From Salinispora tropica CNB-440 (GTDB lineage: Bacteria; Actinomycetota; Actinomycetes; Mycobacteriales; Micromonosporaceae): 64,000 nucleotides of DNA. Below, piece after piece: positions 32,587-40,231 of this stretch. Under the pieces are notes generated by a model. It had not been told where the DNA came from and searched no databases. It was given only the letters and a program-made list of their open reading frames with translations. The position numbers were made by a program, and so were the translations under genes. Location of the stretch: contig NC_009380.1 in the NCBI RefSeq assembly GCF_000016425.1, forward strand, positions 372,001 to 436,000, written 5' to 3'. The stretch's first letter is position 1; each line of letters begins with the position of its first letter.

Positions 32587-33903
32587 CTACCACTTTCCGG
32601 TCGTCACGGGGAACTCGGCGCGGATCGCGGTGGGGCCGCCGGCGGGGCTGGTCACGAGGAGTTGCCCGCCGGCTGCCCGGACCCGGTCCGCGATGCCGAC
32701 TAGCCCGTGCCCCTTTGCCAGGTGCGCGCCGCCCTGGCCGTCGTCGTCGACGCCGACCCTCAGCCGCTGCCCGGCCCGCTCCACTGTGACTCGGCACTCG
32801 GTGGCTCGGCTGTGTTTGGCGACGTTGGTGAGCGCCTCGGCGACCACGAAGTACGCCGTGCTCTCTACCGCTGGATCGAGTCGGCCGCCGGGCTCGCCGA
32901 GCCCGGCGTCAACCTGCAGCTCGATCGGGATCAGCCCGCGCCCGGCCAGCGCCGCGAGGGCGCTTGGCAGTCCGCGGTCAACCAGGATGGGCGGTGCGAT
33001 GCCTCGGGACAGCGCCCGCAGCTCGGTCAGGGTCTCCCGGGTTTGGTCGACTGCCTCGTCGAGCGTGTCCCGGGCCGCTACCGGGTTGCTGGTGAGCTGC
33101 TCGCGGGCCCGGCTGAGATCCATCGCGAGTCGGACCAGCCGTTGCTGTGGCCCGTCGTGGATGTCTCGCTCGAGCTTGCGCAGCGCATTCGCCTCGGCGG
33201 AGACGGCTGCTCTCTTCTGCTCCTCGAGGGTGGTGATCCGGTTGCGCAGCTCGGCCACGCCGGTGAGGAGAGCGCGGGCCAGGCCACCCTCGGTCCGCGC
33301 ACATGCGCGGGCTACCAGCGGCAGGGTGAGCAGGGCGAAGACACCGATGGCGGTGTTCAGGAAGATTCGGGCACCGGCGCCGTCGCCCATCCCGAGGAGT
33401 TCGCTGAGGTGCGGGCTGTCTGGACCGTGCGGGAGGTAGCGATCATATGCCGCGTAGCAGATGCCGGCGAGCGCCAGCACCCACCAGCAGACCAGGATGA
33501 CGAAGACCGGCATCGCCACCAGCAGCTTGCTGAACGCGTGGAGCAGGTCGAGCCACGACTGCGGATCGCGTACCGGTGCCAGGACCCGGCGCCAGAAGGT
33601 GGCATCCGGATCGGGGCCCCGGTAGACGGGGCGGATCCGCGGCACGTTCAGCACGGTGGGCAGCCGGATCCGTTCGATGTCGGCCAGCACCCGGACGGCG
33701 TAGAACGTGCCGGCCAGGACCGGCAGGCCCAGCGTGGTCACCAGCAGGCTCAGGCTGAGGGTGAACCCGGTGACGGCCACCACGAAGCCAACCACGGCGA
33801 GGAGTAGGCCGGAGAGTACGTAGCCCGAGTCGCGCAGGAGTTGGCGGAGCAGGTTGCGCAGCGGGCTGGAAGCGGGGGTGGCGGCCCCGCGTGTAGCGGT
33901 CAT
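32587..33903 (-). CDS. NarL-type sensor histidine kinase with N-terminal membrane sensor
   Basis: A 438-residue kinase. An N-terminal membrane part with paired TMs (GYVLSGLLLAVVGFVVAVTG, LSLSLLVTTLGLPVLAGTFY; later VFVILVCWWVLALAGICYAA and FLNTAIGVFALLTLPLVARA) resembles the putative-sensor domain of actinobacterial kinases. HisKA_3 carries the phospho-His in LERDIHDGPQQRLV; the HATPase has EALTNVAKHSRA and GHGLVGIADRV. ATG 33903 fits the leaderless -10 TAGCCT (33916-33911); an upstream open frame to 33981 is ignored. Confidence 0.9.
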   Translation of the reverse strand: MTATRGAATPASSPLRNLLRQLLRDSGYVLSGLLLAVVGFVVAVTGFTLSLSLLVTTLGLPVLAGTFYAVRVLADIERIRLPTVLNVPRIRPVYRGPDPDATFWRRVLAPVRDPQSWLDLLHAFSKLLVAMPVFVILVCWWVLALAGICYAAYDRYLPHGPDSPHLSELLGMGDGAGARIFLNTAIGVFALLTLPLVARACARTEGGLARALLTGVAELRNRITTLEEQKRAAVSAEANALRKLERDIHDGPQQRLVRLAMDLSRAREQLTSNPVAARDTLDEAVDQTRETLTELRALSRGIAPPILVDRGLPSALAALAGRGLIPIELQVDAGLGEPGGRLDPAVESTAYFVVAEALTNVAKHSRATECRVTVERAGQRLRVGVDDDGQGGAHLAKGHGLVGIADRVRAAGGQLLVTSPAGGPTAIRAEFPVTTGKW

Positions 33904-33910
33904 ACCCCCG

Positions 33911-33916
33911 AGGCTA
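33911..33916 (-). promoter_or_regulatory. TAGCCT -10 box, leaderless-type
   Basis: TAGCCT on the minus strand lies 7 nt before ATG 33903 of the sensor kinase gene. Confidence 0.5.
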
Positions 33917-33960
33917 GGCAGGGAGACCGAACCAGCCCATCCTGCCCACCGCCGAAACTC

Positions 33961-34126
33961 TGGAGGTGCTGGCGTGACCACGGCCGTTGGAAGGCGCTGG
34001 TGATACCGCGCCCATTGGAAAGTGCCGGCGTTATCGCGCCTGTTGGAAGATGCTGGCGCTGCCGCTCCCGTGAAAGGGTGCCGGTGTTACCACGCCCACT
34101 GGGAAGTGGGCGACGCGCCTCCCGTG
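33961..34126. repeat. 28-bp tandem repeat array (5 copies plus a degenerate sixth)
   Basis: Five contiguous 28-bp units start at 33961, 33989, 34017, 34045 and 34073; a 26-nt degenerate unit starts at 34101. By eye the consensus is GGAAGGTGCTGGCGTTACC followed by GCGCCCGTT. Units differ at several positions each, so the array is old. It lies between the divergent promoters of the sensor kinase and rex; no spacers are present, so it is not a CRISPR. It may be a regulator binding platform or selfish minisatellite. Confidence 0.85.
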
Positions 34127-34248
34127 TGATTGGTCAGAGAAGTCGTAATTGAGTAATAATCGCCGGACGGCGTAGGCGGAGTCGAGGCATTGATCTTGTG
34201 GAACGGGGGGCTGGGTGGAGTCGCGTCGTGGGCAGCCAAGATCGCGAT

Positions 34249-34277
34249 TTGTGCGTGTCTTCACAAGCGCTTACTCT
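34249..34277 (+). promoter_or_regulatory. rex promoter with embedded Rex operator (ROP)
   Basis: TTGTG-N8-CACAA (34249-34266) matches the Streptomyces Rex operator pattern (TTGTGAANNNNTTCACAA) in its outer arms. TTGTGC (34249-34254) as -35 and TACTCT (34272-34277) as -10 are separated by exactly 17 nt, so the operator covers the -35/spacer. This predicts NADH-responsive autoregulation of rex-hem, as established for S. coelicolor rex-hemACD. The 5' leader is about 100 nt. Confidence 0.82.
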
Positions 34278-34382
34278 GTAGTTCCGACCCGCTCCGCTAG
34301 CACAGCCGGCATCGTCGGTGGCCAGCGGGATTCCCCACACGGCCCGGCGGAGTTGGCCCAGGATCCCACCGCACGGAGTTTC

Positions 34383-35153
34383 ATGAGTCCGCACCGTCCG
34401 CCCGGCGAGCCCGAACGCCCTGTCGCCGTGCCGGCGTTGCCGGACCTGCCAGAGGCGACCGTCGCCCGACTTCCCGAGTATCTCCGTGCCCTGCACAACC
34501 TGGCCGAAAACGGTCACGAGACGGTGTCCAGCGAGTGGTTGGCCACGGCCGCAGGAGTCAACTCCGCCAAGCTCCGCAAGGATCTGTCACACCTCGGTTC
34601 CTACGGCACCCGGGGTGTCGGTTACGACGTAGCCCTGTTGATCGATCAGATCGAGTACGTGTTGGGGCTCACCCAGCGGCGGTCGGTTGCCCTGGTTGGG
34701 GTGGGTAATCTCGGTCACGCCCTCGCTGGCTATGACGGCTTCGCCACCCGTGGCTTCCGCATCGCCGCGCTCTTCGACGCCGACCCCGTTCGGGTCGGTG
34801 AGGAGATCAACGGTCTGGTCGTCCGGCACGTGGACGAGCTGTCCCGGGTCGCCATCGAGGAGTCGATCGCGATCGGCGTGATCGCCACCCCGGCCGCCGC
34901 CGCGCAGCGGGTCGCCGACCGGCTGGTCGCCGGCGGAGTAACCAGCATCCTGAACTTCGCGCCCTGCGTGCTGACCGTGCCGGACGGGGTTGACGTACGC
35001 AAGGTCGACCTCGCCGTCGAGCTGCAGATCCTGTCCTTCCACGAGCACCGTAAGGCGTCCCTGACCGCACTCCCCGCCGCCGGCGCTGCCACCCTCACCC
35101 CATTGCCGGGTGACCTCGCCGCCACCGACCCCCAGGAGGCGATCGGCACGTGA
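34383..35153 (+). CDS. rex: Redox-sensing transcriptional repressor Rex
   Basis: A 256-residue Rex: winged-helix domain (residues about 20-90, ATVARLPEYLRALHNL, VSSEWLATAAGVNSAKLRKD and the signature LSHLGSYGTRGVGYD) and a Rossmann NAD(H)-binding domain with VALVGVGNLGHALAGY. The C-terminal domain-swap helix is ELQILSFHEHRKA. NADH binding releases the DNA, so the regulon is derepressed when NADH/NAD+ rises. It is first gene of rex-hemACDB and probably binds its own promoter. ATG 34383 has GGAG 4 nt upstream; the frame is open from 34215. Confidence 0.96.
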   Translation: MSPHRPPGEPERPVAVPALPDLPEATVARLPEYLRALHNLAENGHETVSSEWLATAAGVNSAKLRKDLSHLGSYGTRGVGYDVALLIDQIEYVLGLTQRRSVALVGVGNLGHALAGYDGFATRGFRIAALFDADPVRVGEEINGLVVRHVDELSRVAIEESIAIGVIATPAAAAQRVADRLVAGGVTSILNFAPCVLTVPDGVDVRKVDLAVELQILSFHEHRKASLTALPAAGAATLTPLPGDLAATDPQEAIGT

Positions 35154-36517
35154 AACTGCTAGTCGTCGGCGCGTCTTACCGTACCGCCCCGGTCGCCGCC
35201 CTGGAGCGACTCACGGTCGCCCCCGCCGACCTCTCTCGCGTCCTGACCCGCCTGGTGGCGCAGCCGTACGTGAGTGAGGCGGTGCTCGTCTCCACCTGTA
35301 ACCGGGTGGAGGTGTATGCCGTTGTGTCGGGTTTCCACGGTGGCCTCGGCGACATCTGCGCTGTCCTGGCCGAGTCGACCGGCTGTCAGCCGGCGGCCCT
35401 CGCCGACCACCTGTACGTGCACTTCGACGCCGCGGCGGTCAACCACGTCTTCCGGGTCGCCGTCGGGCTGGACTCCATGGTCGTGGGCGAGGCCCAGATC
35501 CTCGGCCAGCTCCGGGATGCGTACCACTGGGCATCCGAGGCGGAAACCGTCGGCCGCCTGCTGCACGAGCTGATGCAGCAGGCCCTCCGGGTGGGGAAGC
35601 GGGCCCACTCCGAGACCGGCATCGACCGGGCCGGGCAGAGCGTCGTCACCGCCGCGCTGGGCCTCGCCACCGAGTTGCTCCACAGCGACCTGGCCTGCCG
35701 CCCCGCGCTGGTCGTGGGGGCGGGAGCGATGGGCTCGCTGGGTGTGGCCACCCTCGCCCGGTTGGGCGCCGGGCCGGTCAGCGTGACCAACCGGGGTGTC
35801 GACCGAGCGATCCGGCTGGCCGAGTCGTACGGCGCGACCGCCGTGCCGATCGCCGACCTCACCGCAACACTTTCCACAGTGGATATCGTAGTGGCTGCCA
35901 CGGCCGCCCCCGAGGCGGTCCTCACCCGCGCGGTGGTGACCCAGGCACTCGCTGGTCGGAACCCGTCCCGGGGGCCGTTGGTCCTGCTCGACCTGGCGGT
36001 GCCGCGGGATGTCGAGCCTGGCGTGGCCGACCTGCCCGGCGTCCAGGTCATCGACATCGACCGAATGGCGGCGCTGGTCGCCGACGGCCCCGTCGCCGCC
36101 GATGCCGCCGCGGTGGAGCAGATCGTCGCCGCCGAGGTCGACACCTTCCTCACCTGGCTGCGGGGAGCTGACGTCGCACCGACCGTGGCCGCCCTGCGGG
36201 GTCGCGCCGACGACGTGGTCGCCGCCGAGCTGGGCCGGCTCGTCCACCGTCGTCCGGATCTGACCGACGAACAGCGGGCCGACGTCGCCCGCACGGTGCA
36301 CCGGGTCGTCCAGCGCCTGCTGCATCAGCCGACCGTACGGGTCCGCCAGCTCGCCGCCGAGCCCGGCGGCGACCAGTACACGGCGCTGCTGCGTGAGCTG
36401 TTCGACCTGGAGGTGCCGCAGACCTCCGCGGTCGGCACCGTTCCCGATGTCGTGGTGCCCGATGTCGACCCCCAGCTCGGCGGCGACGCCGAGGCCCCAC
36501 CCACCGGAGGTGAGTGA
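35150..36517 (+). CDS. hemA: Glutamyl-tRNA reductase
   Basis: A 455-residue enzyme reducing Glu-tRNA to glutamate-1-semialdehyde, first step of C5 tetrapyrrole synthesis. Motifs are VVGASYRTAPVAALE, the catalytic Cys in LVSTCNRVEVYA, VGLDSMVVGEAQILGQLRDA, and the NADPH domain with VVGAGAMGSLGVATLARLG and LLDLAVPRDVEP. The GTG start overlaps the rex stop as GTGA, and its own stop overlaps the hemC start by one base, so the genes are translationally coupled. The C-terminal tail is variable and acidic. Confidence 0.96.
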   Translation: MKLLVVGASYRTAPVAALERLTVAPADLSRVLTRLVAQPYVSEAVLVSTCNRVEVYAVVSGFHGGLGDICAVLAESTGCQPAALADHLYVHFDAAAVNHVFRVAVGLDSMVVGEAQILGQLRDAYHWASEAETVGRLLHELMQQALRVGKRAHSETGIDRAGQSVVTAALGLATELLHSDLACRPALVVGAGAMGSLGVATLARLGAGPVSVTNRGVDRAIRLAESYGATAVPIADLTATLSTVDIVVAATAAPEAVLTRAVVTQALAGRNPSRGPLVLLDLAVPRDVEPGVADLPGVQVIDIDRMAALVADGPVAADAAAVEQIVAAEVDTFLTWLRGADVAPTVAALRGRADDVVAAELGRLVHRRPDLTDEQRADVARTVHRVVQRLLHQPTVRVRQLAAEPGGDQYTALLRELFDLEVPQTSAVGTVPDVVVPDVDPQLGGDAEAPPTGGE

Positions 36518-37485
36518 TGAAGGTCCCCCTACGCCTCGGTACCCGGGGCAGCGCTCTCGCGATGGCCCAGTCCGGGCAGGTCGCGGAGGCCCTCACCGCG
36601 GCCACCGGTACCCCGGTGGAGCTGGTCGAGGTGGTGACCACCGGTGACCGTTCCACGGCCCCGGTGCACCAGCTCGGTGTCGGCGTGTTCGTCTCCGCGC
36701 TGCGGGACGCCCTCGCCGCGGGTGCCATCGACTTCGCGGTGCACTCGTACAAGGACCTGCCGACCGCGGCGGCCCCCGGCCTGTACGTCGCCGCCGTTCC
36801 ACCCCGGCAGGATCCCCGGGACGCGCTCGTGGCCACCGGCGGTCGTACGCTCGCCGAGCTGCCGCCCGGCGCCCGGGTCGGCACCGGTGCGCTGCGTCGC
36901 ATCGCCCAGCTGCACGCGCTCGGGCTTCAGCTCGAAGTCCAGCCGATCCGGGGTAACGTCGGTACCCGGCTGGCGCGGGTGCTCGGGCCGGAGGCCGACC
37001 TGGACGCGGTGGTCCTGGCACGGGCCGGGCTGGCCCGGCTGGATCGCACCGACACGATCACCGAGACGCTCGACCCGATGCTGATGCTGCCCGCTCCCGC
37101 CCAGGGGGCGCTGGCGGTGGAGTGTCGGTCCGACGACTCGGCACTGGTCGAGCTGCTCGCGGTACTCGACCACGCACCGTCCCGCGCCACGGTCGTCGCG
37201 GAGCGGGCGCTGCTCGCCACCCTGGAGGCCGGGTGCAGTGCCCCGGTCGCCGCCTACGCCGAACTCGCCGAAGGCGACGTCGGTGAAGAGATCTACCTGC
37301 GCGGGGCGGTGATCAGCCCGGACGGCACCCGTGACCTCCGGCTGTCCCGCACCGGAACGCCCGCCGACGCGGTGGAGATCGGTAAGGCCCTCGCCACTGA
37401 TCTTCTCGACCTCGGCGCCGACTCGATCCTCGGCCAGCAACGGAACCTTGGCCCGGGGACCCAGCAATTTGGGAGCACAGTATGA
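36517..37485 (+). CDS. hemC: Porphobilinogen deaminase (hydroxymethylbilane synthase)
   Basis: A 322-residue enzyme joining four porphobilinogens to hydroxymethylbilane. Visible are RLGTRGSALAMAQSG, VHSYKDLPT, RDALVA, VGTGALRR, IRGNVGTRL, MLMLPAPAQGALAVE and the dipyrromethane-cofactor Cys in LEAGCSAPVAAYA. ATG 36517 is chosen over GTG 36514 because GGAGG is 6 nt away. The final codons overlap hemD as ATGA. Confidence 0.96.
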   Translation: MKVPLRLGTRGSALAMAQSGQVAEALTAATGTPVELVEVVTTGDRSTAPVHQLGVGVFVSALRDALAAGAIDFAVHSYKDLPTAAAPGLYVAAVPPRQDPRDALVATGGRTLAELPPGARVGTGALRRIAQLHALGLQLEVQPIRGNVGTRLARVLGPEADLDAVVLARAGLARLDRTDTITETLDPMLMLPAPAQGALAVECRSDDSALVELLAVLDHAPSRATVVAERALLATLEAGCSAPVAAYAELAEGDVGEEIYLRGAVISPDGTRDLRLSRTGTPADAVEIGKALATDLLDLGADSILGQQRNLGPGTQQFGSTV

Positions 37486-39062
37486 CCCGCACCCGTAAGC
37501 CCGTAGGCCGCATCGCGTTCGTCGGGGCCGGTCCCGGCGATCCGGGCCTGCTGACCCGCCGGGGATACGACGCCCTGGTCAGTGCCGACCAGGTGGTATA
37601 TGACCGGGGAGTCCCTGAGGCGCTGCTCGATGTCGTCCGCGCCCAGGCGAAGCAGGAGGCCCAGCTCACCCTGGCCGAGGGCGGATCGGGCGACGTGGCG
37701 AAGGTTCTGATCTCGGCGGCCCGCTCCGGGCTGAACGCGGTGCACCTGGTCGCCGGTGACCCGTTCGGCCACGAGGCGGTGGTCCGGGAGGTGCAGGCGG
37801 TCGCGCGGACCGCCGGACAGTTCGAGGTGGTACCGGGCGTCGGCCAGGCCGAGGGGGTGGCGACCTACGCGGGTGTGCCGCTGCCCGGTGTTCGTACGGC
37901 GGCCGATGTCGAGGATGTCACCACGCTCGACTTCGAGGCACTGGCCGCCGCAGTCGCCCGGGGACCGCTGGCCCTCGCGGTGGAGGCCGGAGATCTCGCC
38001 GCGATCCGGGACGGGTTGCTCGCCGCCGGAGTTGACGATGCGACCGCGGTCGGCGTGACCGGCGACGGCACCGGCGAGACCCAGTACACGACGACGTCGA
38101 CGGTGGACTCCTTCGTCGCGGCGGCGCTCGGGTTCACCGGCCGGGTGGTGCTCACCCTCGGCGAGGGCGTCGGCCAGCGGGACAAGCTCAGCTGGTGGGA
38201 GAACCGTCCGCTGTACGGCTGGAAGGTGCTCGTCCCGCGGACCAAGGAGCAGGCGGGGGTGATGAGCGCCCGACTGCGCGCGTACGGCGCGATCCCCTGT
38301 GAGGTGCCGACCATCGCGGTCGAGCCGCCGCGTACCCCCGCGCAGATGGAGCGGGCGGTCAAGGGGCTGGTCGACGGCCGGTACGCTTGGGTGATCTTCA
38401 CTTCGGTGAATGCGGTCCGGGCGGTCTGGGAGAAGTTCGCCGAGCATGGCCTCGACGCCCGCCACTTCGGCGGTGTCAAGATCGCCTGCATCGGCGACGC
38501 GACCGCGGACGCGGTCCGCGCCTTCGGGATCCGGCCGGAGCTGGTCCCCGCCGGGGAGCAGTCCTCGGAGGGGCTGCTGGCCGAGTTCTCGCCGCACGAC
38601 GAGGTGCTCGACCCGGTCGGTCGGGTGCTGCTGCCGCGCGCCGACATCGCCACCGAGACGCTCGCCGCCGGGCTCACCGAGCGCGGCTGGGAGGTCGACG
38701 ACGTGACCGCCTACCGGACGGTTCGGGCGGCACCGCCGCCGGCCGAGATCCGCGACGCGATCAAGTCGGGTGGGTTCGACGCGGTGCTCTTCACCTCATC
38801 GTCCACGGTCCGGAATCTGGTCGGCATCGCCGGGAAGCCACACGCGCGTACCGTTGTTGCGGTTATCGGGCCCAAGACGGCGGAGACCGCCACCGAGTTC
38901 GGCCTTCGGGTTGACGTGCAGCCACCGCACGCCTCGGTCCCCGACCTGGTGGAGGCGCTGGCCGGCTACGCCGTCGAGCTGCGCGAGAAGCTCGCCGCGA
39001 TGCCGGCGAAGCAGCGGCGCGGCTCGAAGGTACAGGGGCCGACCGCCCTCCGGTTCCGCTGA
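37482..39062 (+). CDS. hemD: Uroporphyrinogen-III synthase fused to SUMT-like domain
   Basis: A 526-residue two-domain protein. Residues about 8-245 are a tetrapyrrole-methylase (SUMT/CobA-like) domain starting [20 protein letters not shown], but the SAM-binding GGDPFVFGRG region reads AGDPFGHEA and the usual PGITSA...THR stretch reads [14 protein letters not shown]. Residues about 258-505 are uroporphyrinogen-III synthase ([77 protein letters not shown]). The synthase closes hydroxymethylbilane; the methylase part may be reduced. The start overlaps hemC by 4 bp. Confidence 0.92.
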   Translation: MTRTRKPVGRIAFVGAGPGDPGLLTRRGYDALVSADQVVYDRGVPEALLDVVRAQAKQEAQLTLAEGGSGDVAKVLISAARSGLNAVHLVAGDPFGHEAVVREVQAVARTAGQFEVVPGVGQAEGVATYAGVPLPGVRTAADVEDVTTLDFEALAAAVARGPLALAVEAGDLAAIRDGLLAAGVDDATAVGVTGDGTGETQYTTTSTVDSFVAAALGFTGRVVLTLGEGVGQRDKLSWWENRPLYGWKVLVPRTKEQAGVMSARLRAYGAIPCEVPTIAVEPPRTPAQMERAVKGLVDGRYAWVIFTSVNAVRAVWEKFAEHGLDARHFGGVKIACIGDATADAVRAFGIRPELVPAGEQSSEGLLAEFSPHDEVLDPVGRVLLPRADIATETLAAGLTERGWEVDDVTAYRTVRAAPPPAEIRDAIKSGGFDAVLFTSSSTVRNLVGIAGKPHARTVVAVIGPKTAETATEFGLRVDVQPPHASVPDLVEALAGYAVELREKLAAMPAKQRRGSKVQGPTALRFR

Positions 39063-39075
39063 CCCTGGAGGACCC

Positions 39076-40059
39076 GTGTCGTATCCCGAGATCCGACCCC
39101 GGCGGCTGCGTCGCAGCCCAGCCCTGCGGCGACTGGTCGCCGAGAATCGGGTCGACCCAGCCGAGCTGGTTCTGCCGATGTTCGTCAAGGAGGGGTTGAC
39201 CGAGCCTCGGTCCGTGCCGTCCCTGCCGGGGGTGCTCCAGCACTCCCGGGAGTCGCTGCGTAAGGCCGCGGTCGCGGCGGTTCGGGCCGGGGTCGGCGGG
39301 ATCATGCTCTTCGGGGTACCGGCTGACCGGGACGAGCTCGGCTCCGGTGGGGCCAACCCGAACGGCATCCTCAACGCCGCCATCCGGGATGTCGTCTCCG
39401 AGGTGGGCGACGCCACCGTGGTGATGAGCGACCTCTGTCTGGACGAGTTCACCTCGCACGGGCACTGCGGGGTGTTGGCATCCGACGGGTCGGTGGCGAA
39501 CGACGCCACCCTCGCCGCGTACGCCGAGATGGCGGTGGCGCAGGCCGCGGCCGGGGTGCACGTGGTCGGGCCGTCCGGGATGATGGATGGTCAGGTCGGC
39601 GTGGTCCGGCGGGCGTTGGACGCCGCCGGCCACCAGGACGTTTCGATCCTCGCCTACACGGCGAAGTATGCGTCCGCGTTCTTCGGCCCGTTCCGGGACG
39701 CGGTGGAGTCGACGCTGGACGGCGACCGCCGGACCTACCAGCAGGATCCGGCGAACCTTCGGGAGTCCCTGCGCGAGGTGGCGCTGGACGTGGCCGAGGG
39801 CGCCGACATGGTGATGGTCAAGCCGGCGCTGCCGTATCTCGACGTGGTCGCGGCGGTCCGGTCCGCCGTCGACGTGCCGGTCGCCGCCTACCAGGTCTCC
39901 GGCGAGTACGCGATGGTCGAGGCGGCTGCCGCGAACGGCTGGATCGACCGCGAACAGGCGATGCTGGAGACGCTCACCTCGATCCGGCGGGCCGGAGCGC
40001 AGATCATCCTCACCTACTGGGCGGTCGAGGCCGCGCAGCTGCTGCGTCAGCGGTACTGA
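39076..40059 (+). CDS. hemB: Delta-aminolevulinic acid dehydratase (porphobilinogen synthase)
   Basis: A 327-residue TIM-barrel enzyme condensing two 5-aminolevulinates. The N-terminal [15 protein letters not shown] and [10 protein letters not shown], metal-site stretch [16 protein letters not shown], the first Schiff-base Lys in [19 protein letters not shown], and the second in [12 protein letters not shown] are all present. Compared with E. coli (DTCFCEYTSHGHCG) the middle Cys is Asp, so the zinc site is C/D/C. GTG 39076 has GGAGG 5 nt upstream and is 13 bp after hemD. Last gene before a strong terminator. Confidence 0.95.
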   Translation: MSYPEIRPRRLRRSPALRRLVAENRVDPAELVLPMFVKEGLTEPRSVPSLPGVLQHSRESLRKAAVAAVRAGVGGIMLFGVPADRDELGSGGANPNGILNAAIRDVVSEVGDATVVMSDLCLDEFTSHGHCGVLASDGSVANDATLAAYAEMAVAQAAAGVHVVGPSGMMDGQVGVVRRALDAAGHQDVSILAYTAKYASAFFGPFRDAVESTLDGDRRTYQQDPANLRESLREVALDVAEGADMVMVKPALPYLDVVAAVRSAVDVPVAAYQVSGEYAMVEAAAANGWIDREQAMLETLTSIRRAGAQIILTYWAVEAAQLLRQRY

Positions 40060-40109
40060 CGCCGCCCCGCCCGGTCGGCCCACCGCCGCCAGCCGGGGTC
40101 CACCAGCAC

Positions 40110-40158
40110 CGCCACGGCCCGTCGGCCCGGTCACGTACCGGGCTGGCGGGCCGTGGCG
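40110..40158 (+). terminator. 22-bp hairpin terminator of rex-hemACDB
   Basis: Arms 40110-40131 and 40137-40158 surround a CACGT loop. All 22 positions pair on the plus-strand RNA, two of them as G-U wobbles; on the opposite strand those two positions would be A-C mismatches. The geometry therefore favours plus-strand (hem operon) transcripts, 50 bp after hemB. Confidence 0.75.
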
Positions 40159-40217
40159 ACGTTAAAGGGTGGTGTGGTCGCCGGCGGCGACGTTTCAAGG
40201 GTGGTGTGGGCGCCGGC
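40155..40217. repeat. Two-copy 31/32-bp direct repeat
   Basis: GGCGACGTTAAAGGGTGGTG (40155-) and GGCGACGTTTCAAGGGTGGT (40186-) begin two units, each ending CGCCGGC. They lie immediately after the hem terminator and before the nuclease stop codon. Confidence 0.6.
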
Positions 40218-40231
40218 GGCGAGGTCAGTGG

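Noticed and set aside
32707..33807. 366-codon plus-strand open frame opposite the sensor kinase
   Set aside because: It mirrors the HisKA_3/HATPase coding strand; no motif or start signal of its own.
33961..34126. CRISPR array
   Set aside because: The 28-bp units are directly adjacent with no spacers and are diverged; no cas genes are present.
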